DNA of 64,000 bases from DASUSH01 sp963785155 (GTDB taxonomy: Bacteria; Actinomycetota; Thermoleophilia; Solirubrobacterales; 70-9): assembly GCA_963785155.1 (NCBI GenBank), contig CAWAUB010000006.1, positions 310,001 through 374,000 of the forward strand. The letters run 5' to 3'. Positions 8,183 to 16,238 of this stretch are shown in pieces; the stretch's first letter is position 1, and each line of letters opens with the position of its first letter. The notes beneath the pieces are model-generated. The model saw nothing but the letters and a program-made list of their open reading frames with translations, did no database searches and was not told where the DNA came from. Position numbers and translations under genes: made by a program.

Positions 8183-9517
8183 TTATACCCCGGCCGCTTC
8201 TCGCGAGCGCCCGCGCCGCTTGCGCGGCACGAAGTCGATCACCAGCGGCACGCCCTCGAGGCCGTAGCGCTCGCGAAGGCGATTCTCGAAGAAGTAGGCC
8301 CAATCGCGAACGACGAGCTTGCGATCGTTGACCTGGACGGCGAACCTTGGCGGTGCGGTCCCGATCTGGGCGGCATAGAGCAGCCGGAGTCTGCGCCCGT
8401 CTTTCGACGGCGGCGGCCGGAGCGCCACCACGTCGCCGACGAAGCGGTTCAGCTCGGGGGTAGGGATCCGTTCGGCCCGCAGGTCCGCGAGCCGGATCGC
8501 CTCGCGGAGCAGGGTCGGCACGTTGCGACCGGTCTTCGCGGAGGCGGCTACGACACGGGGGCGGAGCCGAAGGCGCTTCTCCAGCCGGGCGCGCGCGTCC
8601 TCCAGGTCGGTCTCCCCCACGTCCCACTTATTCAGCGCGACGATCGTCGCGCAGCCGGAGCGCATCGCGAGCTCGGCGGCGCGCAGGTCGTCGGCGACGA
8701 GGCCCTCGGAGGCATCGCAGACGACGATCGCGACGTCGGCGCGCTCGGCCGCCCGCTCGGTGCGCAGCTGGGCGTAATAGTCGATCGATGTGCCGAGGCG
8801 GCTTCGACGTCGCAGGCCCGCGGTGTCGACCAGGACCATTTCGCGGCCCTCGAAGGTGAGCGGGGTGTCGATCGCGTCACGGGTCGTGCCGGCGACGTCG
8901 GAGACGATCACCCGCTCGGTGCCGAGAAAGCGGTTGACGAGCGAGGACTTGCCCGCGTTGGGACGGCCGACGACGGCGAGCCGGACGGCGCCGCCGTGAT
9001 CCTCCTCCCCCGTCCCGATCTCGCTCGCGATCCCCGCGATCCGATCGAGCAGGTCACCGCTGCCCAGGCCGTGGGTCGCCGAGACGGGGATCGGCTCGCC
9101 CAGACCGAGCGCGTTCAGCTCGGCGGCGAGTGGCTCGTCGCGGACGCTGTCGACCTTGTTCGCGACGACGATCACCGGCTGCTCTGCGCCTCGAAGGATC
9201 GTGGCCAGCTCGGCGTCGCCCGGGCCGAGCCCGGAGCGGGCGTCGACGACGAAGAGGATCGCGTCGGCCGCCGCGATCGCCTCGCGTGCCTGGTCCTGGA
9301 CGGCACGCGAGAGTGAGTCGCCGGCGGCGAGGTCGACGCCGCCGGTGTCGACCAGCGCGAAGCGAACGCCGTTCCAGTCGCCCTCGAGGACCTTGCGGTC
9401 GCGGGTCACCCCCGGCTCGGAGTGGACGACGGCCTCGCGGCCGCCGATGAGGCGGTTGACGAGGGTGGACTTGCCGGCGTTGGGAAAGCCGACGACGGCG
9501 ATCTGGGGAATGCTCAT
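8183..9517 (-). CDS. der: Ribosome-assembly GTPase Der (EngA)
   Basis: 444 residues. Needed for 50S subunit maturation. Two tandem G domains: the first with GFPNAGKSTLVNRL, DTGG and NKVD; the second with GRPNAGKSSLVNRF, DTAGL and NKWD. A C-terminal KH-like domain ends in 'DFVPRKRRGRSREAAGV', a basic tail. The ATG at 9515-9517 overlaps the stop of a 20-codon ORF (ATGA), which itself is coupled to cmk. A 7-bp hairpin (9513-9531) covers the start codon and no Shine-Dalgarno sequence is visible, consistent with translation by re-initiation (inference). Confidence 0.97.
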   Translation of the reverse strand: MSIPQIAVVGFPNAGKSTLVNRLIGGREAVVHSEPGVTRDRKVLEGDWNGVRFALVDTGGVDLAAGDSLSRAVQDQAREAIAAADAILFVVDARSGLGPGDAELATILRGAEQPVIVVANKVDSVRDEPLAAELNALGLGEPIPVSATHGLGSGDLLDRIAGIASEIGTGEEDHGGAVRLAVVGRPNAGKSSLVNRFLGTERVIVSDVAGTTRDAIDTPLTFEGREMVLVDTAGLRRRSRLGTSIDYYAQLRTERAAERADVAIVVCDASEGLVADDLRAAELAMRSGCATIVALNKWDVGETDLEDARARLEKRLRLRPRVVAASAKTGRNVPTLLREAIRLADLRAERIPTPELNRFVGDVVALRPPPSKDGRRLRLLYAAQIGTAPPRFAVQVNDRKLVVRDWAYFFENRLRERYGLEGVPLVIDFVPRKRRGRSREAAGV

Positions 9518-9531
9518 CTCATGCAGATGAG
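9513..9531 (-). promoter_or_regulatory. Hairpin covering the der start codon
   Basis: On the minus strand CTCATCT and AGATGAG form a 7-bp perfect stem with a 5-base GCATG loop. The der ATG lies in the 3' arm. Ribosomes translating the upstream 20-codon ORF would open this stem. That mechanism is inference; the complementarity is seen directly. Confidence 0.55.
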
Positions 9532-9576
9532 ATCGAGCCGAACCGGACGCGAAGCGGAGGATTCGGCGGTTTTCAT
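9514..9576 (-). CDS. 20-residue ORF bridging cmk and der
   Basis: Reads MKTAESSASRPVRLDLICMR. Its ATG (9574-9576) overlaps the cmk TGA stop (ATGA), and its TGA (9514-9516) overlaps the der ATG (ATGA), so it fills the 55-base gap between the genes exactly. No domain is expected at this length. Double overlap is the pattern of translational coupling, so the ORF may serve only to carry ribosomes from cmk into der, or it may be a conserved small protein. I do not recognise the sequence. Confidence 0.5.
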   Translation of the reverse strand: MKTAESSASRPVRLDLICMR

Positions 9577-10211
9577 GTTAGACCTCGCTCCCGCGCAAGC
9601 CCGGCGATCCGGGCGACCACCTCGTCGACCCCGAGGCCCGTGGTGTCCAGCTCCACCGCGTCGTCGGCAGCACGCAGTGCGCCGTGCTCGCGCTCCGTGT
9701 CGCGCTCGTCGCGCTCTGCCTGGGCGGCGGCCACGGCGGACGGGTCCTCACCGGTATCGGCGGCGCGGCGGCGAGCGCGCTCGTCCGGCGCAGCCGTAAG
9801 AAAGACCTTGAGCGGTGCGTCCGGGCTGACGACGGTTCCGATATCCCGGCCCTCGGCGACGTACCGGCCGGCATCGATCAGCTCCCGCTGCCGGGCGACC
9901 ATCGACTCGCGGACCTCCGGGTGGACCGAGACCCTCGAGGCGGCGGCGGAGACGTCCGGCTCCCTGATCGCGTCGCTCACATCCTCGCCGGCGAGCGCCA
10001 CCGTCCCGTCGCCGAGGGCGAGATCGAGGCCGGCGGCGAGTTTCCCGAGGGAGTCGCCGGCGTCCAGGTGGACGCCTTCGCGCAGCGCGACGAGCGCGAT
10101 CGTCCTGTACATCGCGCCGGAATCGAGATACGTGAACCCGAGTTCAGACGCGAGCGCCCGCGCAACTGTCGACTTGCCGGCCCCTGCGGGGCCGTCGATG
10201 GCGATGACCAT
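9573..10211 (-). CDS. cmk: Cytidylate kinase
   Basis: 212 residues from the chosen ATG at 10209-10211 (MVIAIDGPAGAGKSTVARAL), which puts the P-loop GPAGAGKST at the expected position. An upstream in-frame extension to 10265 has no family similarity. Phosphorylates CMP/dCMP. Further motifs: YLDSGAMYRTIAL (NMP binding) and 'YVAEGRDIGTVVSPDA'. Intact. It is divergent from the cupin gene by 45 bases and is followed by the coupled small ORF and der, the usual cmk-der pairing. Confidence 0.95.
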   Translation of the reverse strand: MVIAIDGPAGAGKSTVARALASELGFTYLDSGAMYRTIALVALREGVHLDAGDSLGKLAAGLDLALGDGTVALAGEDVSDAIREPDVSAAASRVSVHPEVRESMVARQRELIDAGRYVAEGRDIGTVVSPDAPLKVFLTAAPDERARRRAADTGEDPSAVAAAQAERDERDTEREHGALRAADDAVELDTTGLGVDEVVARIAGLARERGLT

Positions 10212-10256
10212 GGGCTTGAAGATAGAGTCGGTTCGGCAACCGAGGAGAGGAGTCAG

Positions 10257-10586
10257 ATGCAGCACTGGGACATCGCCGACATGGACGTCGAACCGTCAAG
10301 CCCGGTCGTCATCGACTCTCAGGCGGAGGGTCGCGCCATCGTCCTCCAGCTCCCCGCCGGCACGATGCTGAACGAGCACCAGGTCCACGAGCGCGCCTGG
10401 CTCGTGGTGATCGGCGGTCAGATCGAGGTCTCGAAGCCCGACGGCGAGTCCGTCTCCGGCGGCACCGGCCTGGTGGTCGAGTGGGACCCGAACGAGCGCC
10501 ACGAGGTCAAGGCGACCGAGGACGCCCGCCTGCTCCTGATGCTCTCCCCCTGGCCCGGCGTGGGCCACCCATCCAACCGGACCTGA
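10257..10586 (+). CDS. Small cupin-domain protein
   Basis: 109 residues beginning MQHWDIADMDVEPSSP; the ATG at 10257 follows a strong GAGGAGAGG ribosome site at 10242-10250. The pattern 'LPAGTMLNEHQVHERAWLVVI' then 'WDPNERHEVKATEDARLLLM' is the two-motif cupin barrel with His ligands (HQVHE, ERHEV). Substrate unknown. It is the only plus-strand gene here, separating cmk from aroA, and ends at a strong bidirectional hairpin. Confidence 0.8.
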   Translation: MQHWDIADMDVEPSSPVVIDSQAEGRAIVLQLPAGTMLNEHQVHERAWLVVIGGQIEVSKPDGESVSGGTGLVVEWDPNERHEVKATEDARLLLMLSPWPGVGHPSNRT

Positions 10587-10592
10587 CGCACC

Positions 10593-10636
10593 GAACGTCC
10601 CTGAGTGGTCGCCCCAGCGATCACTCCGGGACGTTC
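10593..10636. terminator. Bidirectional terminator hairpin between cupin gene and aroA
   Basis: GAACGTCCC (10593-10601) pairs with GGGACGTTC (10628-10636); inside this GAGTG pairs with CACTC and TCGC with GCGA around a 4-base CCCA loop, giving about 18 base pairs with one mismatch. It lies exactly between two convergent stops (10586 plus, 10635 minus). No T-run, as is common in GC-rich actinobacteria. Confidence 0.85.
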
Positions 10637-11928
10637 AGCGAGTTAGCGTGGCGAGGTCGCGCTCGAAGCCCGGGTAGCTGACCGCGGCTGCGTCCATGCC
10701 GCCGACCTCGACGCCCTCGCTCGAGGCGAGGCCGGCGATCGCGCCGATCATCGCCATCCGGTGATCGCCGCCTGAATCGATCGCCCCGCCGCGCAGGCCA
10801 CCTGTGCCGCGGACGACGAAGCCGTCGGGCAGCTCCTCTGCATCACCACCCATCGCGTTGAGGGCACCGACGGTGGCCGCGATCCGATCCGACTCCTTGT
10901 GGCGCAGCTCGGCCGCGTCGATCACCCGGGTCTCGCCCTCGGCGAAGCACCCCGCGAGGCCGACCAGCGGCAGCTCGTCGATCGAGCGCGGGATCTCCTC
11001 GCCTCGGACGAGCGCCGCGCGCAGCGGGCCGTGGCGAGCGATGACCTCGCCCGCCGGCTCACCGCCGCTCTCCTCCGCGGGCAACGCCTCGACCGCAGCA
11101 CCCATCCGCTCGAGAATCGGCAGCAGGCCCGTCCGCGTCTCGTTCAGGTTCACCCCGCGTAGCCGCACCTCGCTGTCCCCGATCAGGGTCGCCGCAACGA
11201 TCCAGAACGCCGCCGAGGAGAAGTCGCCGGGGACGGACCACCTCACCTAGCCAGCAGTTCGCTCGGCCGGCTCGACGGTCACCGAGAGTCCAGCGCGGTG
11301 AACTGCGCACGCCGGCGGCACCCAACATCCGCTCGGTGTGGTCGCGGCTGGGAGCGGGCTCGGCAACGGTCGTCTCCCCGTCGGCGAGGAGCCCCGCGAA
11401 GAGCAGGCACGACTTGACCTGGGCGCTCGCGATCTCGAGCCGGTGCTCGGTGCCGGTGAGCGCCGAGCCGCGCACCCGCAGCGGCGGCAGGCGCTCGTCG
11501 CGGCAGGAAACGTCGGCGCCCATCGCGGCGAGGGGCACCGCGACGCGGTCGACGGGGCGACGCCGAATCGATTCGTCGCCATCGAGGATCCACTCGCCGT
11601 CGGCCTGCCCAGCCAGCCAGCCGGGCAGGATGCGAAGCAGCGTGCCGGCGTTGCCGACGTCGATCTCCCCGGCTGCGGGCCCGCGCAGGCCCACGCCCTG
11701 GATTCGCAGAGATAGCCCGTCGGGCTCCGCGGCGACCTCCTCCACGCCGGCGCCGAGCGCGGCAACCGCGGTGAGCGTCGAGCGGGTATCGGCGGAGTCG
11801 AGATACCCGCTGATCTCCGCGGTGCCCTCCCCCATCGCAGCGAGCATCGCCGCGCGATGGGAGATCGACTTGTCGGACGGCGGGCGCAGCTCGCCGCGCA
11901 GCCGGCTCGCCGGAGCGAACTGCGTCAC
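10635..11928 (-). CDS. aroA: 3-phosphoshikimate 1-carboxyvinyltransferase (EPSP synthase), reading frame interrupted
   Basis: Makes EPSP from shikimate-3-phosphate and PEP. N-terminal part: FAPASRLRGELRPPSDKSISHR and 'GNAGTLLRILPG'; C-terminal part: 'VPGDFSSAAFWIVAATL' and 'ELRHKESDRIAATV', ending in 'GFERDLATLTR'. The GTG at 11926-11928 overlaps the tyrA stop (GTGA). Two lesions: one extra base near 11312 (GAAGV, then AVHRAGLSVTVEPAERTAG), and an in-frame TAG at 11247-11249 immediately followed by GTG. A single C-to-T change (CAG to TAG) or paired errors would explain the stop. As the only EPSP synthase seen here and last gene of the aromatic operon it is probably intact in the cell (inference). 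Confidence 0.88.
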
Positions 11929-13023
11929 GACTCGGACGCGAGCGTCACCGCGTGGCCGAGATCGCGGACGATCCCGACAGCACGCTCGGCCTCCTCGGCA
12001 CCGGCGATCCACAGCGAAACCGCTCCGCTGGTCATGTCGGATGCGGGATAGAGCGCCATGTCCTCGATGTTGACCGCGGCGTGGCCCAGGGCCAGGGCGA
12101 TCTCGGCGACGGTGCCGGGCCGGTTGTCGATCGCGATCCGAACCTCGGTGACCGGGCCGCCTGCGACGCCCGCGTCCAGCAGGCGACGGCGGTCCTCGCG
12201 CGCACCCCGGTGCCAGGACTCGATCGCGTCCGGGTCGGCGGATCGCAGCAGGCCGGCGGCCTCGTTCAGGCGGCCGACCACGGCATCGATCTCGTCGGCG
12301 ACGGCTTCTCGGTTCGCGACGAGGATGTCGCGCCACATCGCCGGGTTGGCGCCGGCAACGCGGGTCGTGTCGCGGAAGCTCGGCCCGACCTCCGGCATCC
12401 GCTCGCCGTCGTCAGCAAGCGCTTCCGCCGCCTGGGAGACGAGGACGTCGGCGAGCACGTGCGGCAGGTGGCTCACCGTCGCCATCACACGGTCATGCGT
12501 TGCGGCGTCGATCGCCTGCGGACGGGCGCCGAGGTCGCCGATCACGCGCTGAAGGCGGTCGTAATGCACTCCGCTCGAGCCCTCGGTCGGGGTCAGGTAC
12601 CAGCGCGCGCCCTCGAAGAGCTCCTCGCGTGCGTTCTCGACGCCCGAGGTCTCCGCACCTGCCAGCGGGTGGCCGCCGATGAAGCGGTCACCGCCGGGCG
12701 CGCCGACGAGCCCCGCGACCAGCTCCCGCTTGGTCGAGCCGACATCGGTGACGACGGCGTCGGCACCGCTCGCCTCGAGGGCGGCGGCGGCGAGCCCTGG
12801 GCAGCGCGCCAACCGGAGCAGCGCAGAAGACCACGTCGGCCTCCGCGCAGGCTTCGGCGAGCGAATCGGCGGCGCGGTCGAGGGCGCCGAGCTCGACCCC
12901 GCGGTCGAGATTCGCCCGCTCGGGGTCGTACCCGACGACCTCGGCATCGAGGCGCTGCCTCGACGCCAGGCCGATCGAGCCGCCGACCAGCCCGACGCCG
13001 AGGACGGCGACACGAAGCGTCAA
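11925..13023 (-). CDS. tyrA: Prephenate dehydrogenase with C-terminal ACT domain, one frame break
   Basis: Oxidises prephenate to 4-hydroxyphenylpyruvate in tyrosine synthesis. N-terminal NAD-binding fold: LTLRVAVLGVGLVGGSIGLA (GxGxxG). After a one-base break near 12800 the frame continues with 'VVTDVGSTKRELV', 'GGHPLAGAETSG', 'THDRVMATVSHLPH'. The last ~85 residues ('VRIAIDNRPGTVAEIALAL') are an ACT-like regulatory domain, so feedback control by tyrosine is plausible (family knowledge). Start TTG at 13021-13023 overlaps the stop of DAHP synthase (TTGA), and its stop overlaps the aroA start, so three genes are coupled. Confidence 0.92.
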
Positions 13024-14045
13024 ACGGTGGACATCTCCTTGCCGGCCACCTCGGCGACGCGCCGGATCTGGTCCGCGTACTCGGCGAACCGCTCGGTCGC
13101 GATCGCCTGCGGGCCGTCGCAGATCGCCTCGTCGGGCTCGTTGTGCACCTCGACGATGATCCCGTCGGCGCCCGCCGCGGCCGCGGCCAGCGACATCGGC
13201 TGCACCCAATCGCGCCGGCCGGCGGCGTGGCTGGGGTCGACGATGACCGGCAGGTGGCTCAGCTCGCGAAGGACCGGGACGGCCATCAGGTCGAGCGTGA
13301 ACCGGTAGGAGTCCTCGAACGTGCGGATCCCTCGCTCGCAGAGCATCACCGACTCGTTGCCCTCCTTGAGGATGTACTCGGCGGCCATCAGGAGCTCCTC
13401 GAGCGTCGCCGACAGCCCCCGCTTCAGCAGTGCCGGGACCCCGGAGCGGCCGACCTCGGTGAGCAGCGTGTAGTTCTGCATGTTGCGGGCGCCGATCTGG
13501 ATCACGTCGGCGACCTCGACGACGTCGGGAAGGTCGCGGACGTCCATCAGCTCGGTGACGATGGGCAGCCCGGTCTCCTCCTTCGCGTCGAGGAGCATCT
13601 TCAGGCCCTCCTGGCCGAGGCCCTGGAACGAGTACGGCGACGTCCGCGGCTTGTACGCGCCACCGCGGAGCATCGAGGCGCCCGCGGCGTTGACGCAGCG
13701 GGCCACGTCAAGCGTCTGGTCGCGGCTCTCGACCGTGCACGGGCCGGCGATCAGCGCGAAGTGCTCGCCGCCCACCTTGCGCCCGTCGATCTCGAGCACG
13801 GTTCGCTCGCCCTTCTTGAACTGCGACGAGGCGAGCTTGTACGGCTTCAGGATCGGCACCAGGTGGTCGACACCCGGCGCGCCCTCGAGGCCGAGGCCGC
13901 CGACGTGGTCACGGTCGCCGATGGCGCCGATCACCGTCATCAGGTCGCCCTTCGACACATGAGCGGAGCAGCCGACAGACTCGACTCGCTCGACGACCGC
14001 CTCGATCTGCTCGGCGGTCGCTCCCTCCTTCATCACGATCATCAT
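13020..14045 (-). CDS. aroF: 3-deoxy-7-phosphoheptulonate (DAHP) synthase, class I-beta
   Basis: First step of the shikimate pathway, joining PEP and erythrose-4-phosphate. 341 residues: an N-terminal FACT/ferredoxin-like domain (MMIVMKEGATAEQIEAVVER) followed by the TIM barrel with IAGPCTVES, RGGAYKPRTSPYSFQGLG, KRGLSATLEE and VIVDPSHAAGRRDWV. Intact. Class I-beta enzymes are typical of Bacillus, Thermotoga and deep actinobacteria rather than the class II enzyme of Streptomyces. It is preceded by a 149-base leader with an aromatic-rich leader ORF and alternative hairpins, so expression is probably attenuated by aromatic amino acids or their tRNAs. Confidence 0.97.
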   Translation of the reverse strand: MMIVMKEGATAEQIEAVVERVESVGCSAHVSKGDLMTVIGAIGDRDHVGGLGLEGAPGVDHLVPILKPYKLASSQFKKGERTVLEIDGRKVGGEHFALIAGPCTVESRDQTLDVARCVNAAGASMLRGGAYKPRTSPYSFQGLGQEGLKMLLDAKEETGLPIVTELMDVRDLPDVVEVADVIQIGARNMQNYTLLTEVGRSGVPALLKRGLSATLEELLMAAEYILKEGNESVMLCERGIRTFEDSYRFTLDLMAVPVLRELSHLPVIVDPSHAAGRRDWVQPMSLAAAAAGADGIIVEVHNEPDEAICDGPQAIATERFAEYADQIRRVAEVAGKEMSTV

Positions 14046-14114
14046 TCTTTTCGTCCCTTCATAAGTCGCTGGAAATCCTACGTTTATCCCGATTCGCCCG
14101 TGTCAACGAGCGGT

Positions 14115-14194
14115 GCCCGTGAACGGGCCGTTGCCTCGGCGTCCGGCGGAGTTCTGATTAGCGTCTGCGGCTTGGGCAGCCGCGGGCCGGACGC
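14115..14194 (-). promoter_or_regulatory. Candidate attenuator: mutually exclusive hairpins after the leader peptide
   Basis: Directly after the leader stop, GCGTCCGGC (14186-14194) can pair perfectly with GCCGGACGC (14139-14147), or its first five bases can pair with GACGC (14161-14165), extending the inner hairpin GCGGCT/AGCCGC (14178-14183 with 14167-14172). The two folds exclude each other. A further palindrome GCCCGT-GA-ACGGGC lies at 14115-14128. No T-run is present. Alternative pairing next to an aromatic-rich ORF is the layout of ribosome-stalling attenuators. Confidence 0.65.
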
Positions 14195-14287
14195 CTAGGT
14201 AAATCGCCAGAAATAAAAGTAGGAGCGCGCGATGAGCTGGGCGCCGGGGGCGCCCGCGGGCACGGTGGTGTGACTCACGCGGTCCAT
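14195..14287 (-). CDS. Aromatic-rich leader peptide for DAHP synthase
   Basis: 30 codons from ATG at 14285-14287 (or 27 from GTG at 14276-14278), ending with S-Y-F-Y-F-W-R-F-T and TAG at 14195-14197. Six of the last eight residues are Phe, Tyr or Trp, in a genome where such codons are rare. It lies between the M23 gene and aroF, starts just downstream of a promoter-like pair and is followed by alternative hairpins. The natural reading is that ribosome stalling at these codons when aromatic aminoacyl-tRNAs are scarce relieves termination before aroF-tyrA-aroA. Mechanism is inferred from the layout. Confidence 0.75.
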   Translation of the reverse strand: MDRVSHTTVPAGAPGAQLIARSYFYFWRFT

Positions 14288-14299
14288 ACGGTCCGAAAG

Positions 14300-14328
14300 G
14301 TTGTAGCAGAGGAAAGGCGGTTTGGCAA
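14300..14328 (-). promoter_or_regulatory. Promoter candidate for the leader-aroF-tyrA-aroA operon
   Basis: Minus strand TTGCCA (14323-14328), 17-base spacer, TACAAC (14300-14305). It matches the housekeeping consensus at 5 and 4 of 6 positions. Transcription would start near 14293, leaving only a few bases before the leader ATG. Confidence 0.55.
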
Positions 14329-14336
14329 AGGCTGGG

Positions 14337-15137
14337 CTAACTCCACCCATCCCACTCGCGCAGCTTCGGCTCCGGGTCCGTGGGGCTCCCGCGGCGGAAT
14401 CCCTGCGGCCAGATCTCCAGGTGGAGCATGCAGCCGACGCTCTGCGCGTTGCCGGTCTTGCCGACGCTTCCGATGCGCTCGCCGGTGCGGACGCGCTGGC
14501 CCTCGGAGGCCGACGACGGTGCCGCGAGGTGGACGTAGAAGTAGTCGGACCCGGTCCCGCGGCCGTTGATCACGACGAAGTTGCCGTAGAGGCTGGAGTC
14601 GAAGCCGCGACGCGTGACGCGGCCGCCGCGGGCGGCGAGAATGCGCGAGCCGCAGGGCGCCCAGACATCCTTGCCCTGGTGGATGCGGCCCGGCCGAGGC
14701 GCGCCGAACTCCCCCTCTCCCTCGCGGTAGCTGTGCGAGCCCGGAAGCGGGAAGACGTGATCGTGGAACGTGATCGTCTCGACCTGCTTCGTCTTCTCCC
14801 CCGCCGGCCCGAGGCGGAACGAGTAGTTGCCATTCGGGACGACGTTCCCGCGTTCGTTGAGGCCGTTCCAGACGCGCTCGTGGCGAACGCCCGGCTCGAG
14901 CGAGCGCTCGGTCCACCTGCGCACGACCTTGCCGGCCTTCCCCTTCACCACCTCGATGCGAATGTCAGTGGTGTCGCCGCGGAACCGGTAGCGCAGCTCG
15001 GGATCGTGTTTCGCGTAGAAGAAGGCGTTTGCGGGCTTGGCGCGGGCGCGCTGCAATTCGAACGAATCGTCCTGGGCGAGCGCCGGCGGCACCGCAAGCG
15101 CAACGACCACCGCCACGACGACCGCGGCGCGCTTCAA
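14337..15137 (-). CDS. Secreted M23-family (LytM) metallopeptidase
   Basis: 266 residues. Signal peptide LKRAAVVVAVVVALAVPPALA then QDD. A FlgD-like Ig region follows ('VWNGLNERGNVVPNGNYSFRLG'; cited in pieces), then the peptidase domain with HQGKDVWAPCGSRILAARGG (zinc His and Asp) and 'GCMLHLEIWP' (the HxE/HLE zinc motif). It probably cleaves peptidoglycan cross-links or acts as a scaffold for amidases. Start TTG at 15135-15137 overlaps the aminotransferase stop (TTGA), so it is coupled to that gene although functionally unrelated. Intact. Confidence 0.88.
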   Translation of the reverse strand: MKRAAVVVAVVVALAVPPALAQDDSFELQRARAKPANAFFYAKHDPELRYRFRGDTTDIRIEVVKGKAGKVVRRWTERSLEPGVRHERVWNGLNERGNVVPNGNYSFRLGPAGEKTKQVETITFHDHVFPLPGSHSYREGEGEFGAPRPGRIHQGKDVWAPCGSRILAARGGRVTRRGFDSSLYGNFVVINGRGTGSDYFYVHLAAPSSASEGQRVRTGERIGSVGKTGNAQSVGCMLHLEIWPQGFRRGSPTDPEPKLREWDGWS

Positions 15138-16225
15138 ATCACCTCGGCGAGCGCCTCGAGGAAACGCTCGTTCTCCGCGCGGTGGCCGTAGGTGACGCGG
15201 ATGTGCCCGGGCCCGCCCAGCGACGAGCCGCCGCGGACGATCACGCCGCGCGCGCCGAGCGCGTCGATCAGCTCCTGCTCGTCGCGGTCGCCGAGCGCGA
15301 CCCAGGAGAAGTTGGCCTGGCTCTCGGCTGTCTCCAGCCCGAGCTCGCGTACTCCCTCCTGAACGGTGACCCGCTCCACGATCGTCTTCTCGATGCGGTC
15401 GGCGAGATCGTCGGAGTGCTTCAGCGCCTCGATCGCCGCGGCCTGCGCGAGCGCGTTCACGCTGAACGGCTGGCGCACGGCATCGACCGCCTGACGGAAC
15501 TGCGTCGGGCCGATCGAATAGCCAACCCGCAGGCCGGCGAGCCCGAAGTTCTTCGAGAAGGTGCGCAGGCAGACGAGGTTGGGGAAGGTCTTGCGCAGAT
15601 CGAGGCTGGCCTCGGGATCGTCGTTGGTCTGGAAGTCGACGTAGGCCTCGTCCAGGATCACGATCGCGTGGCGCGGCACCTCCTCGAGGAAGGCGCCGAT
15701 CTGGTCCGCCGGAATGTGGGTCCCGGTCGGGTTGTTCGGATTGCAGACGATCACCAGCTGGGTCGCGGCAGTGATCTCGGCGAGCATCGCGTCGAGGTCG
15801 TGGACGTCGCCCTCGGCGAGCGGGACGCGGATCTCCCGCGCGCCGGTGAGCGCGGGTAGGTGCGGATACATCGAGAACGCCGGCCACGCGTACACGATCT
15901 CCGCTCCGGGCTCGCACAGCGCCTCCGCAGCGGCGAGCAGGATCTCGCAGGAACCGTTCGCGACCGCGATCTGGGCCGAATCGACCTCGTGCATCTCGGC
16001 AAGCTTGCGCCGCAGGACCTTGGCGTTCGGGTCCGGATACCGGTTGACTCCGGAAACGGCCTGCGAAACCGCCTCGATCACGTCCGGGTGCGGCGGGTAC
16101 GGCGACTCGTTCGAGGCGAGCTTGGTGATCTCAGCCACCCCGTACTTCTCGCTGGCGTCGGCCGACGGGAGGCCGGCCGTGTACTCCGGCAGGCGGGCGA
16201 GCTTCTCGGCAAACGTCACGGTCAT
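15134..16225 (-). CDS. hisC: HisC-like aminotransferase (histidinol-phosphate / aromatic)
   Basis: 363 residues, PLP fold-type I. Motifs: KLASNESPYPPHPDV, 'NPNNPTGTHIPADQI', 'VILDEAYVDF' and the PLP lysine in RTFSKNFGLAGLRVGY. ATG at 16223-16225 chosen because it places the family N-terminus correctly; longer in-frame extensions are not conserved-looking. No other his gene is nearby. With chorismate mutase upstream and DAHP synthase, tyrA and aroA downstream, it more likely transaminates phenylpyruvate/hydroxyphenylpyruvate (the actinobacterial Pat/AroAT role) than, or in addition to, histidinol phosphate. Intact. Confidence 0.9.
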   Translation of the reverse strand: MTVTFAEKLARLPEYTAGLPSADASEKYGVAEITKLASNESPYPPHPDVIEAVSQAVSGVNRYPDPNAKVLRRKLAEMHEVDSAQIAVANGSCEILLAAAEALCEPGAEIVYAWPAFSMYPHLPALTGAREIRVPLAEGDVHDLDAMLAEITAATQLVIVCNPNNPTGTHIPADQIGAFLEEVPRHAIVILDEAYVDFQTNDDPEASLDLRKTFPNLVCLRTFSKNFGLAGLRVGYSIGPTQFRQAVDAVRQPFSVNALAQAAAIEALKHSDDLADRIEKTIVERVTVQEGVRELGLETAESQANFSWVALGDRDEQELIDALGARGVIVRGGSSLGGPGHIRVTYGHRAENERFLEALAEVI

Positions 16226-16238
16226 GGGACGAATCAGG

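Noticed and set aside
11247..11249. Pyrrolysine or programmed readthrough at the aroA TAG
   Set aside because: No context for amber recoding is visible and no such enzyme family uses it; a base error or simple nonsense change is more likely.
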